Origin: Cyanophora paradoxa
Taxonomy: Eukaryota > Glaucocystophyceae > Cyanophorales > Cyanophoraceae
NCBI GenBank assembly: GCA_004431415.1
Contig: QPMI01000408.1
Location: forward strand, 992,001-1,056,000
Reading direction: 5' to 3'
Length of the DNA stretch: 64,000 bases
A program made the translations under genes and the position numbers. The notes below the pieces were generated by a model. The model saw only the letters and a list, made by a program, of their open reading frames with translations, had not been told where the DNA came from and did not search any database. Shown here piece after piece: positions 49,901-59,695 of this stretch (within the stretch, counting starts at the first letter, position 1; every line of letters starts with the position of its first letter).

Positions 49901-52900
49901 TGCCTCCTCTCGACGCGCCCAATGCGAACACTTTCACCTGGTCCGTCTTCGCGCCGGCGCGCGCTGTCGCCACGTTCGCGCCGGGCAGCACGAGCAGCCG
50001 GTACGGCCAGACGGCGATCCGCGTGCGGCTCGCGGCGAGGAGGGCGGACGTCGACGCGACCGCGGCCGGCGTGATCGCATCCATCCTGAGCCTGCCGTTG
50101 CCGCCCGTCGTCGCCGCCAACCCGAGCCTGACGGCCTCGCTCCTCGCGTCCATGGTCTCCGTCCAGTCCGTCACGGACGGCTCGACTGCCAGCGAGACGA
50201 TCCTGCACGTCGCCATCCAGCACGCCCTCGCGCCGCAGGCCAGCGTCCTCCCCGCCCGCGCCGTCGCCTGGGCCGTGGCGACAGAGCTCGCGAAGCCGTG
50301 GGCGCGCTTCGGCGGCGCCGAGGTCCTCGACGTCGCCCTCGCCGCCCCGATTTCCTTCCCGATTTCCATCCGGCTCGTCTCCTTCGTGGCGACGGAGGAC
50401 CTGGCGCTCGAGTCGGCCGAGTCGCGCCTCACCCGCTCGCTCGTCAACGCCCGCGAGGAGGTCCTCTTCCCCGGCGCCGCCGCCCCCGAGCCCGGTTACC
50501 CCTCCGTCTCGGTGCGCCGCCGCTGTATATTAGTGTTCTCGCGCCCGAGTCCGACCGGCCTGGCTCGCCGCAGGTCGTCGGGAGCGCTACGGCGGAGGAC
50601 GTGCGCATCGAAATTTACGACACGCTGCAGACGACGGCGCACGCCTTTGCGCAGGCGCTGCGCGACTACGCCCTGTGCAACGGAAACGTGGTCGACATGG
50701 CATTCGTGGTAATCACCTCGTCGACTGTCGATACGGCGGCGAAGGCACCCGCGCTGAGGGACTGCCCGACGACGGGCACCAACCCGCTCCTGCGGCTCAA
50801 GGGAATGCCGTACGGGCACAACTTCGTTCATATCACGCTCTCCGCGGACTTCAAGAAGAACTACGGCAACAAGAACAGCGAGGAGAAGCTCGCCATGCGC
50901 CTCCAGGCGATCGCGGATGCAGCGGAGCGCGCGTCGACGCGCTCGGGGCTGCCCGGGAACATTGCCAAGGAGGCGATCCGCGACTCGGAGTTCGCCCCAG
51001 GCAGCGCGGGCGCCGTCGTCATGTTCACCCTCGGGCCCGTCTCGCGGAAGCTCTCTTCCGTTCCAGCGTCGTACATCGCAAACCAGCTGCTCCAGAGCCG
51101 GTCGGCGAGCGGGGCAGGCTCGCGCTTCCTCGGGTTCCCCATCTCGAGCATCTCCATCAGCGACGTCGTTCCGCTCGACGTCACTCTCACGTTCGCCGGG
51201 GCGCCGCCGGCGGCCGCCGCCATCGAGACGGCCCTCCGGGCGGCGCTGCGGGCCAAGTTCGCCGAGCTCTCCGTCAGCCGCCCCACGGTGTTCCTGCGGC
51301 ATCTGTCCACGAGTGGGAGCGACGTGACCCTGCGCCTGCTCGACTACGATGCCCTCTCGGCGACGGCGATGGCGCAGCACGTGCTGGACCTCTACGTCTG
51401 CCACGGTGCGCGGCGTTGATATGTTTTCCGAAATCAGGATCACTGACGCTTCTTGATACTGCAGGATCGACGCTTGAGGGCGTGTCCGTGGCCGGAATGG
51501 TGGTTGCGCCCTCCGTTCCTGCTCCGCCCGAACTGGACGCGTGCGTCCTGTCCGTTGCAGCGACGCCGTCGTCGACGGCGGTCTTGTACACGCGCCAGCC
51601 CGGCTTCTCGGCCGCTCCGTCCACCGTCACCATCTCCGGCGAGGGCTTCCCCACAGACGGCGGCAGCTCCGTCGTGTGCCGCTACGAGCCAGTGGGCAGC
51701 TCCTCGGCCGCGCGCGCGGCCAGCCCCGTCGAGACGGCCGCCACGGTTCTCAACTCGACGAACGCTGTCTGCGCCACGCCCCATGCGCCGGCCTTCCTTC
51801 CGGGCCTTTGGCCAGTCACGTACCGCGTTGGTCTGAAGGTGCGCGAGCGCTCTCCGCACGCATTGCGTGCTCTCCCTCAGACCGTGGCACAGGTCGCGTC
51901 CCGTCCTCTCGACGCCTACTCCCGCACGACAGCCATTTTCACGTGGGAGCTCGTCGTGCCCCCGCTCTCCGTCGCCAGCGCGCCCTCCACCGGCCTCCGC
52001 TACGGGCAGGCGGCGGTGCACATCGCCCTCGGGGGCGCGGCCATCTCAGCGGTGGAGCTCGACGCGACGGTTCTGGCGCCCGCCATCCGCGCCTTCACAG
52101 CCTCCTCCGAGTCGGCGTTCTCGCTCCTGTCGGACGCGGCGCTGATGGCGATGGTCACCGGCTCGACCAACAACGGGAGCCTCGTCGTCACGTTCGAGCA
52201 CGAGGCGTCGACGTCCGCGTCGGTCGTCCCGTCGCACACGTTCGCGCGTGCCCTCGCCGCGGCGCTCGCCGCGCCGTGGTCGGCCTTCTACGACCGCCCC
52301 GTCCTCGCCGTCGCCGTGTCGCAGCCGGTTCCCTACCCCGCCGCCGTCTACAGCGTCGGGTTCGCGGGCAACTCCCCCACCGCACTCCAGGCCGCCCTCG
52401 ACGCGGCGCGGCTCGCCCTGCTTCCGGACGACGGCGCCATCCCTGGATTCGCGCTCTCCGCCGTAACGGGAACCACGTTGGACGGTGCCGTTGCGCTGTA
52501 CGACGGCGTCGCCGCCACGGGCATGGCCTTCGCCGCTGCGCTGCAGCAGCACGCCGTGTGCGAGGGCAACGCCCTGGGCGGCCTGGTCGTCCTGGGCGTC
52601 GCCGGCACGCCCGCCTTCCCGCGCTGCCCCGCCCCGGCGGCCGGCGTCGCGGGCATCCCCGGCGGCTCGGCCCTGGCGCGCATCACGATGGACCTCGACT
52701 TCGCCACGTTCGTCGCCGGCCTCGGGCCGGACGCGCGCGCGGCCCTCCGCGAGCGCGCTGCGGACTCGGCCGTCGCCCTCGTCGCCGCGGCGCAAGGTCT
52801 CAGCGCGGCCGCCGTCCGCCAGTCGCTGAAGGACGTCGCGTTCGCCCCCGGGAGCGTCGTCGCCGCGTTCGCGTTCGGCCCCGTCGAGGGCGCTTCGGTG

Positions 52901-53623
52901 CCGGCGTCGTCGTTGCTCGCCCAGGCGCTCGTTTCGGGCGCTTCAGGCTCCGGCTCCTTCCTCGAGGCCCCCGTCAAGTCCGTGTCGGCCGTGTCGGCCG
53001 AGTCGCCCTCCGGCACCACCCACGTCGACTCCAAGAACGCGGTCGCGCAGTCCGGAGGATCCGCCGCCTCCTCGCCGTCGTTGGGATCCGACGCCGCCGC
53101 CTCCTCCGGCCAGGGCTCGCTGAGCGTCCCCATCGTCGCCGCCTGCTCGGCCGCCGTCGCGCTCGTCGCCGTCGTCGCCGTCGTCCTCGCCGCGCGCCGG
53201 TACAAGCGGAGCCGGGAGGACGCGATGCGGCTGACGACCTCGCGGGGGCGGTCGGCCTCGCTCGCGCTGAACATCGACCACCACGCCGGCGAGGTCACGC
53301 ACGTCGAGGCCATGCCCTCCGAGGACGACGGGCTCTCGCCCGGCCGCGCCCGGCAGCCGAACCCGACAGCCCGCCCCGCCTCAGCGTCGTCGTTCCTGGA
53401 GCCGCGCCTCGCGTGGAGCCCGCGCGACGGAACCGCTTCGTACTCCGCCGTCGCCTTTGCCGGCGCGATCGAGCCGGCGCCTCGCTCGCACCGGTCCAAG
53501 TCGGAGGACCTCCCGAGCATCCAGCTGCAGGACGTCGGGAGCGACGGCGACCGCTCAGACTGGTCCGAGCTCGCCAGCGGCGTCCGCAAGGCCCGCCGCC
53601 CCAGCTCCCTCATCATCGGCTGA
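22462..53623 (+). CDS. Giant single-pass surface protein with PKD, REJ, TIG and filamin-like modules
   Basis: About 31 kb and dozens of exons read continuously on the plus strand from a signal peptide (exon 1, 22462-22623) to a membrane helix near 53126-53197 and a ~140-residue tail ending SSLIIG. Modules in order: uncharacterised N-terminal region, beta-rich region, PKD, Kre9/KNH-like repeats, PKD, Cys-rich CGTCNG segment, TIG, filamin-like block A, REJ, filamin-like block B, Pro/Ser/Thr repeat, duplicated TIG plus SEA-like block, TM, tail. Such modules are typical of extracellular adhesion or receptor proteins (REJ and PKD as in polycystin-1 and egg-jelly receptors). Introns mostly open GTGCG. 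A one-base deletion at ~49027 shifts frame within the repeat. Treating everything as one gene rests on frame-compatible joins, for example GGKYD to [10 protein letters not shown] across 24795-24953. A split into two genes cannot be excluded. Confidence 0.65.
22839..24953 (+). other. Giant gene: uncharacterised N-terminal ectodomain
   Basis: Exons read [20 protein letters not shown] followed by a His/Gly/Asp-rich linker (22920-22975, a GACGGC repeat), then [111 protein letters not shown] and an acidic helix [26 protein letters not shown] preceded by [11 protein letters not shown] recalls an SH2 core, but the rest of an SH2 fold is not evident and an SH2 would be odd in a secreted region. I do not recognise the family. 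Confidence 0.5.
24953..29456 (+). other. Giant gene: beta-rich region of unknown family
   Basis: Many small exons of alternating polar and hydrophobic residues are strung together: [139 protein letters not shown] and [21 protein letters not shown] basic low-complexity exon lies at 26034-26225. The pattern suggests beta-sandwich or beta-solenoid structure; no known domain is recognised. Confidence 0.45.
29457..30340 (+). other. Giant gene: two PKD-type domains
   Basis: The first reads [20 protein letters not shown] and [18 protein letters not shown]. The second, after an intron, reads [15 protein letters not shown] and [20 protein letters not shown]. WxFGDG followed by YxxxGxYxVxxxxxN is the PKD signature of an extracellular Ig-like fold. 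Confidence 0.7.
32490..34640 (+). other. Giant gene: Kre9/KNH-like repeats
   Basis: Repeating phrases include [99 protein letters not shown] and [14 protein letters not shown]. The order ITWT - V-I-L - W(T)VP resembles the Kre9/KNH (Ser/Thr-rich GPI-anchored) repeat. The resemblance is by pattern only and needs a profile search. Confidence 0.4.
36600..38880 (+). other. Giant gene: further PKD-type domains
   Basis: [22 protein letters not shown] with [19 protein letters not shown], then [16 protein letters not shown] with [19 protein letters not shown], then [16 protein letters not shown] with [19 protein letters not shown]. Each fits the PKD fold; 37226-37660 is the clearest copy. Confidence 0.7.
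39108..39393 (+). other. Giant gene: Cys-rich CGTCNG / CNVCGGDN segment
   Basis: Two exons read [23 protein letters not shown], then after an intron (donor GTGCGT at ~39199, branch TTCTGACGCC, acceptor TTTGCAG) [16 protein letters not shown] and [13 protein letters not shown]. This is the CGxCxGDxxxC repeat common in large secreted proteins of protists. Confidence 0.7.
39394..42600 (+). other. Giant gene: TIG/IPT-like repeats
   Basis: Successive Ig-like units carry the TIG pattern: [20 protein letters not shown] with [10 protein letters not shown] and [33 protein letters not shown] with [31 protein letters not shown]; and [20 protein letters not shown] with [11 protein letters not shown]-x-x-F followed by C-x-F is typical of IPT/TIG domains. 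Confidence 0.6.
42670..44440 (+). other. Giant gene: filamin-like block A
   Basis: Contains [20 protein letters not shown] with [69 protein letters not shown], and [15 protein letters not shown] with [20 protein letters not shown]...GSYSV is the filamin/Big-type bacterial-Ig-like pattern. The block is homologous to 46575-48480, including two intron positions. Confidence 0.65.
44500..46516 (+). other. Giant gene: REJ-type module
   Basis: [20 protein letters not shown] and [18 protein letters not shown] are followed by [78 protein letters not shown], and [20 protein letters not shown]. This order matches the receptor-for-egg-jelly region of polycystin-like proteins. An open-frame intron of the GTGCGT...CTGACG...GCAG type lies at about 46150-46219. 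Confidence 0.6.
46575..48480 (+). other. Giant gene: filamin-like block B
   Basis: [20 protein letters not shown] with [70 protein letters not shown], and [15 protein letters not shown] with [15 protein letters not shown] parallel block A segment by segment. A further DRFGN-type unit ([20 protein letters not shown]) follows at 48536. Confidence 0.65.
48762..49608 (+). repeat. 42-bp coding repeat, Pro/Ser/Thr ([14 protein letters not shown]), about 20 copies
   Basis: The 14-codon unit [14 protein letters not shown] repeats about 20 times and forms a stiff, probably glycosylated stalk between the filamin-like units and the membrane-proximal block. One unit at 49021-49060 lacks a C (GCCGAGCCGAGC instead of GCCGAGCCCGAGC). 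This shifts the frame, so the reading frame entering the repeat differs from the one leaving it. Confidence 0.9.
49610..52980 (+). other. Giant gene: duplicated TIG plus SEA-like block
   Basis: Copy 1 (about 49613-51412) and copy 2 (about 51466-52980) share a TIG-like start (LRCTFRSVG with [29 protein letters not shown] with [19 protein letters not shown]), [13 protein letters not shown] / [13 protein letters not shown], and [17 protein letters not shown] / [17 protein letters not shown]. Both then carry a SEA-like unit ([15 protein letters not shown] with [32 protein letters not shown] with [15 protein letters not shown]). SEA domains often lie next to the membrane in mucin-like receptors, as here. 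Confidence 0.55.
53126..53197 (+). other. Giant gene: transmembrane helix and stop-transfer
   Basis: [20 protein letters not shown] followed by [12 protein letters not shown] forms one hydrophobic span with a basic flank. The Ser-rich ~140-residue region after it would be cytoplasmic ([23 protein letters not shown]) and carries many potential phosphorylation sites. Confidence 0.85.
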
Positions 53624-54440
53624 GACGGCTCACGATCGCGAGCCTGGGAGGTAGAAAAGCCTGCTCGCTGGCTGACCCAGCGATAAAAATGCGATTTAGA
53701 GAGAGTGTGCGTAGTGAGGAGAACGTTTTAAATTTATATGTAGTAGTTAGATTTGTCACGGCGTGTAACTTAGTAATATTGTGGGCTTGTTCGATCACCC
53801 TGTGCTATCATAGTATTGTGGACTTGTTCGATAAGCCTGAGCTATTTTTATCGACCTGCTTACTGCCAGGCGGCGCCCTCACTAGTACTCGGAGCCTCTT
53901 TTGTGTCTACTAGTATTTTAATTCGAGTTTGTACAGGTAATCATAGTGATCAACGGATAGGACCAGTCCATTGATAGTGGTCGACTGGGCTAAGAAGTTC
54001 GACCCACGTACAGTAGTCTCTGCTCTACGTGGAGCTCGCCCTCCGAATTCCAAACATAATTTTCTGCATCAGGCAGGCCCTAATCGAGTGCTGTATCATA
54101 GCTAGCAGCGTGTATTTCGTTTTCGAAGGCTAGCAATACGTATACATAACGAAATTTGCCAATACTCCACATGCTCGAGGGGACTGGCTGCTATAGCCAG
54201 CGCTACGCATGCACGAGATGCAGGCCTAGGGCGCCTGCAGCTGCACGCATTGTACGCGACGGCGAGCGCCTCCTTCGCCTGCGGACGCGAATGTCAAAAT
54301 GTAGAATTTCCTATCGCTGTCTTCTTGCGTTGGGGCGCGGCTGTTCTAATTGAGACGCAGAACTTCGCGCCTTTGATTGCTTGGGTCCTCGCAGGTGATC
54401 ATATGAGGCCCGCCTCGCGCCGGCGCTTGAACGCGTCCTG
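53624..54440. other. 3' flank of the giant gene
   Basis: AT-richer sequence probably contains the 3' UTR. A TTGTTCGAT-centred phrase occurs twice (around 53783 and 53825), and ACTAGTA occurs near 53881 and 53908. No gene is supported. Confidence 0.5.
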
Positions 54441-54835
54441 GGCCCCGCGCGCCCCCGTCGGCCTCGCCCCGCGCCCCCCCCGTCGGCCTCGCCCCGCGCC
54501 CCCCCGTCGGCCTCGCCCCGCGCCCCCCCGTCGGCCTCGCCCCGCGCGCCCCCGTCGGCCTCGCCCCGCGCGCCCCCGTCGGCCTCGCCCCGCGCCCCCC
54601 GTCGGCCTCGCCCCGCGCGCCCCCGTCGGCCTCGCCCCGCGCGCCCCCGTCGGCCTCGCCCCGCGCCCCCCGTCGGCCTCGCCCCGCGCGCCCCCGTCGG
54701 CCTCGCCCCGCGCCCCCCGTCGGCCTCGCCCCGCGCCCCCCGTCGGCCTCGCCCCGCGCGCCCCCGTCGGCCTCGCCCCGCGCCCCCCGTCGGCCTCGCC
54801 CCGCGCCCCCCGTCGGCCTCGCCCCGCGCGCCCCG
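54440..54835. repeat. GC-only minisatellite, ~22-25-bp unit
   Basis: GTCGGCCTCGCCCCGCGC followed by a CCCCC stretch of varying length repeats about 17 times. Unit length varies because of the C-run and an optional GCG. The resulting frames (Ala/Pro/Arg or Gly/Glu/Ala) are not genes. Confidence 0.9.
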
Positions 54836-55134
54836 CGCCGCCGCGCGCCCGCGCGCGCGCCCCGCGCGCCGCCCGCGCGCGGCCGCCCCGCGTGGGCGCA
54901 CCAGGCGATCAGAGGGCGCGAAGGCGATGAGGGGGTCAGAGATCTCCTGGAACTTGCGGGGCTGAGGGAGCGCGGGACCCGGTCGGGAACGAGGGGGGCG
55001 TGGAGGACGGGGGCCGGCGCTCAATATCGAAAGGGAGGGAGGCGGGGCGGACCTTGCAGAGGGAGGGAGGGGGCCGCGCGCAGCGCTCAGCGGCGGAGCC
55101 CGGCCCGCGGGGCCCGGAGGGGTATCGGGGCGGC

Positions 55135-55281
55135 GCACCGGGGCGATACCTGCGGGTGCGCGGGGTTAGGCGGTGCGGGAAAGAGAGGGCGGGGGGCCCC
55201 CCGGCGCCGCCAGCGGCGGGGCCTTGGTGGCCAGGCACCTCCTCGGCGCCTTGCCTTCGCCGTTTGCTTCATACGAGCCAT
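55135..55281 (-). pseudogene. Degenerate histone H3-like remnant
   Basis: From an ATG at 55281 the minus strand reads MARMKQTA, matching the H3 start (MARTKQTA). After a frame change it reads GKAPRRCLATKA, matching H3 GGKAPRKQLATKA, as if about 14 bases had been lost. Further on, CGCAGGTATCGCCCCGGT gives RRYRPG (H3 HRYRPG), followed directly by GTGCGC, the usual donor of this genome. Weak traces further downstream on the same strand (RKFQEISDP near 54950) might be H3 RKLPFQ...EI with gaps. It could be a broken H3 copy, or a divergent centromeric-type H3 whose exons I cannot assemble. Confidence 0.45.
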
Positions 55282-56528
55282 GCCTCGGCGGGCTCGTCGG
55301 GCTCGCGGCTCGTCGATGCTGCGGCGCTGAGGGGGGGGGGGGGGGGGGGGGGGGGGAGAGGGGAGAGGGAGGGGGTCGGGTCGGAGGTTAGAGTGGCGGG
55401 TCGTGGGGGGGAGGAAGGCGACCCCACCGGGAAAAGGCGGAAGGGGGCGGCGGGAGGGGGGGAGGGGGTGGGGGGTGGGAGAGGGTGGGGGGGGGGGGGG
55501 GGGGGGGGGGAGGCGCGGGACTCCCCCGAGGTCCAATCGGCCTCTCGGCCTCTCTTGCGAGCGTCGGATCGACACGGCCTGATCGACACGGCCACAGCGT
55601 CGGATCGGCGGGGGGCTGCAGGGCGGGTGAGGAAAGTCAAACCATCCGCCCTAGCGACCCGTGGGTGCACCGGATGACGGCGGGACCTCGTCTAATCAAT
55701 CGGGCGCGTCTTCCCGGTTCGTTAAAAAAGAACGGGCCGAAATGGCGTCGTGTGGGGGGGGCGGTACGTGCACACCAGCGCCGAACCTCACCTTCGATTC
55801 ACGACCCCGCTGTTGCTTCCCCCCTCCAAATCGACCCCGGGGAATCGATTGGCGGGGTCGGCGAGGGGCGTGGAGGGGGTACTGGAGCGCCAGGGAGGGG
55901 TCGGGTGGTTGATGGCGGCGCAACCTGGGCAAAACCGAGTGAATAGCAGCCGATGGGTGCTAGGAAGCGATCGGGCGGGGTTGGGGCGGACCGAGCCGCT
56001 CTGGCGCCAAGCGAGATGCGTTCAACCGACCCCGGGTCGCTGCCGCGCGGCTTCTGCAGGACGGAGGGCACCACAGAGGCCATCTGCGCGCTCTAAGATC
56101 GCACGGAGCCTCGGAGAGCGTTTCCCAGCGCGGGGCGGGCGGGAACTCGGTGCGTTCGCAGGACGCGTCGGGGGCCACGCGGCGGCTCGCCGAGCGAGCG
56201 CGGACCGATCGGGCGTGAAGCGAGAGCCGTAAAAGCCAGCACACACGTGTCCCTACCGGCAGGCGTGCTGCGGAACGGCCATCGCGCACATGCCACGCCC
56301 ACCGTCAGCTTTTCATCGATCGAAGAGCGCGAGCGGCGAACCTGTCACGTCCTATGCGTCCGGTTTGTAACCAGAAGTGCCGCGAACAGCTGCAGGCCTC
56401 CGGCGACCTGGCCGCGTCCTAGCGGCGTCGGACGTCCAGCTCTTAGGGGTACGGGTCTCGGCCGCGGCCTACGCAGAGGCCAGCTGCAGCACGAACCCAG
56501 GACAGGACAGGAGAGCAGCGATCATCGG
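55282..56528. other. Spacer with G-tracts upstream of the PARP gene
   Basis: Runs of more than 20 G lie at about 55331-55355 and 55489-55510 within purine-rich sequence; the remainder is GC-rich without clear repeats. Several short open frames exist on both strands, none with recognisable sequence. The PARP promoter must lie in the right part; no TATA box is obvious. Confidence 0.5.
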
Positions 56529-57095
56529 ATGGCTCTGCACGGCGTGTACGCTGAGTATGCGAAGAGCGGGCGAGCGTCCTGCAAGACGTGCAGCAATCTC
56601 ATCGAGAACAGGGTTCGCGTCCCGATCCGGCGCCGATCTAGCTGCGCGTGCGCTTCTGGGATGAGGTCAGACGTTCCTGGCTCGCTGGCGTCGTCCGCAG
56701 GCGCTGCGAATCGGCTTGGAGTACGATTCCGACTTCTTCGACGGCACGTACAAGAGCTGGAACCACGCGACATGTGCTTTCAAAGAGGTGCACTACGGTG
56801 GTGCATTAGCAGGCCGCACTGCGCCCTTGCAGCTGATCATGAAACTCGCTCGCGGCCGCTTTGCATATGCAATTGCGCAGCCATGCCTGTCGAAGATGAG
56901 AGCATTCGGCATCTCCGACGCGGCCCAGATCAGGGGGTTCTCGGACCTTCGCCCAAAGGTGCGCAGAGCGCTCGGCTGCGCGGCGCGAATCCCGGCCCGC
57001 GGCCGGATATCGATCCCGGAAGCGCGCTACAGCTAGCTGATCATGAATCCGACTTCGCAGGATCAGCAGGCGCTCGTCAAGCTCATGGCGGCCGC
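56529..57095 (+). other. PARP: single zf-PARP DNA-nick-binding zinc finger
   Basis: CKTC supplies the first two zinc ligands, and HATC in [13 protein letters not shown] the His and last Cys. [18 protein letters not shown] then [14 protein letters not shown] match the end of the PARP1 finger. Human PARP1 has two such fingers in tandem; only one is present here. Confidence 0.85.
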
Positions 57096-59663
57096 GGGCG
57101 GTGCACGTGAGCGTCAGCTAGCCTGCGCTGTCTCGCAGATCTGTCGACAATGCTGATCCGCCTCCGCAGCGGAAGCCGACGGCAGGGGAGAAGAAGAAGA
57201 AGAAGGAGAAGACGAGGCCCCACCGCCCAAGGCCAAGGCCAAGGCCGCGGTCGTCAGCAGCGCGACCTCCATGCGCTGCCCGGCGCCCGCTCACCGCCGA
57301 GCGCAGAAGGGAAAGCGCGGACGGAAAGCGAAGAAGGAGGAGGAGGAGGACAGTGAAGAGGACGAGGAGCCGGCGGGCAAGAAGCCGGCGGGCAAGAGGG
57401 CGGCGGGCAGCAGGACGAAGGCGAATTCGAAGTCGAAGTCGAAGGACGTCGACGGCGAGGGGGCGAAGAAGGAGGGGGAAGCAGCCTCGGACGCCCTCTG
57501 GAGAGTCAAGGTGCACCCCACGGGGCTGCCGCGCGCTTAAGCTTCGAGTTCGCGGGCCGATCGCTGGAGGCACAGGACGAGCTGGCCGCGCTGATGCAGA
57601 AAGGCGACTTGACGCGGGAGCACCTGCGGGCCATCTGCCGCGCCAACGGGCAGCCCGATGGCGGCGGCGACTCGACGCTCCTCGGCCTCGTCAGCGCCCG
57701 CCCCAGCCCCTCGGCGTTCTCCACAATCCCTGACAGCCGCCCGCCCACAGGTCGCCGACGGCCTTGGTGCTGCAGTCCCTCGTCGCTCCTCTGCGCAGCT
57801 GACCGCCGTGCAGTGTTTGGCCGCATTCCATCGTGCCCGGCGTGCAACGGGACCAAGGTGGTACACGAGAGCGGGGCCTACCGTTGCCGCGGCGCCATCT
57901 CCGAGTGGTCGGCCGAGTTTCTTGTTTCTGTGCTCTCGCGGCGCCCGCCGACACAGTCGCCCCGCAGGACGGCCTGCACGTGGGTCGGCGAGGACATGGA
58001 CCGCAGGCACTACGAGGTGCCGGACGGGCCGAAGCTCCAGCGAAGCTCCAAGAAGCAGAAGAAGGGCGGAAAGAAGAAGAAGAGGAGGAGAAGGCGGAGC
58101 TCCGACTCGGAAGAGGACGAGGACGAGGAGGAGGTCGACCTCGACGACTTCGTGGGCGGCAGGGACGGCCTGGGCAGCTCGGACGACTACGATAGCTGGG
58201 GGGAGGCCGAGAGTCGGCGCGACGAGATCCGCGAGATGCTTCAGAAGAAGAGGGAAATGCCAGCGGTGGATCCCGTCTACGCAAAGGTGCGCCCTGGTCC
58301 CCGCCACGCGGCGTGCGGCGATTCATATTTCGCCGAAACCATTTCGCTATCGTTTCTTTGCAATCCTATAAAGTATTAAGCGCCAAAGATATATATATTA
58401 AGAGCCGTTTTAGCAATACTTAAAAGCATGGCGCGCAGATTCGAAAGCTGGCCCCCGAAGAGAGGCTCAAGCCCGCCAAGGCCGCCGCGGTCGTGAGCGC
58501 CCCCGCGAGCTCAAGCTCCGCTGCCACACCCGCCGCCGCCGCCTCCGCGGTCTCCGGATCCGGATCCGGTGCCGCGTCTGCTGCCGCTGCCGCTACCTCA
58601 TCCCCCCCCTCGGCCTCGACGGTTCTCCGTTTCGTCCGCTCGTCGTTTCGTTTCGGTGAAGACTGCAGCAGGGTCCGCTAGCTGGAAAGAGCTTTGCATG
58701 GGCTCCGACGACGGGCGTCAGGCGGGACAGGGAGGCCCTGCAGACTGCTGTGCGCATTCGAATTCCCTCCCTCGGCGCCAATTTGGTTCAAGCCGCGGGC
58801 AGATCGTGCAGCTCGGCGCCGTCCTGCGTGGCGCTGTCGGGCCTCATGTCAGCTTTCTCATCGTTGGGTGCGGAACTCCTGCGAATTCTCACTCGATGTC
58901 CGTGCTGGATATCGATTAACCTCTCTGCAGCAACGAGTACGATGGGATCTCGAAGCGCCCTTCCCAGGTCTGCACGGCTGAGAAGCACAAGGTGCGCTGC
59001 CCTGTCTTCTGCGGATGTATATTCGGCCTCGAGCTCTTGATCACCATCGTGCAGGTGCCGCTGGTGAGGGAGGCGTGGATCGACGTGCGTGATCGATATC
59101 GCGCCGCGCGCCGCCACCCTTCTCCGTCCTTCGCCGACTCCGCTACGCAGGAGATGCTGAAGGCGGGGGCGCTGGTGGACCAGGCGCCCTTTATCCTGGC
59201 GAAGCCCGGGGAGCACACGGGGGAGACCACAGAGGAGGATGAGCCCGCAATGCCGGCGGCGCCGGTGGGCCAGAGCAAGCCGCCCCTGGCGACGACGGTC
59301 CAGGACGAGGCCAAAGCGACGCCGGCGGCTGCGGGTCAGAGCAAGCAAGAGGAGGCGGTGCAGCGGCAGCCTGTTCGCAAGCACCGCGCGGTCATCGATC
59401 CCGACTCGGGCTTTGTCGGCAAGGCCCACGTGTGCGTGCCGCCTTTAATTAATTCGCACCGCCCTCCGCGGTCGCCGACGCCGGCCTGCCGCCAAGTCCA
59501 ATGCGGGGCGGGATTCTCGGCAGGTTCGAGACGGACACCGACGTGTTCTCTGCGAAGCTCGTGAACCCCGACGCGGCTGCGGGGGGGACCTACACCTTCC
59601 AGCTCCAGGTGATCGAGTCTGACAGAAAGGACTCTTGGTGCGCCCTTCTCCCTTCAAACCTCG

Positions 59664-59695
<32 letters not shown>

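Noticed and set aside
48497-50223. Minus-strand proteins made of [12 protein letters not shown] or [12 protein letters not shown] repeats
   Set aside because: Antisense shadows of the plus-strand Pro/Ser/Thr coding repeat.
54311-55138. Minus-strand protein rich in GARGEADGG
   Set aside because: Encoded by the 22-25-bp GC minisatellite; frame persists only because the unit lacks stops.
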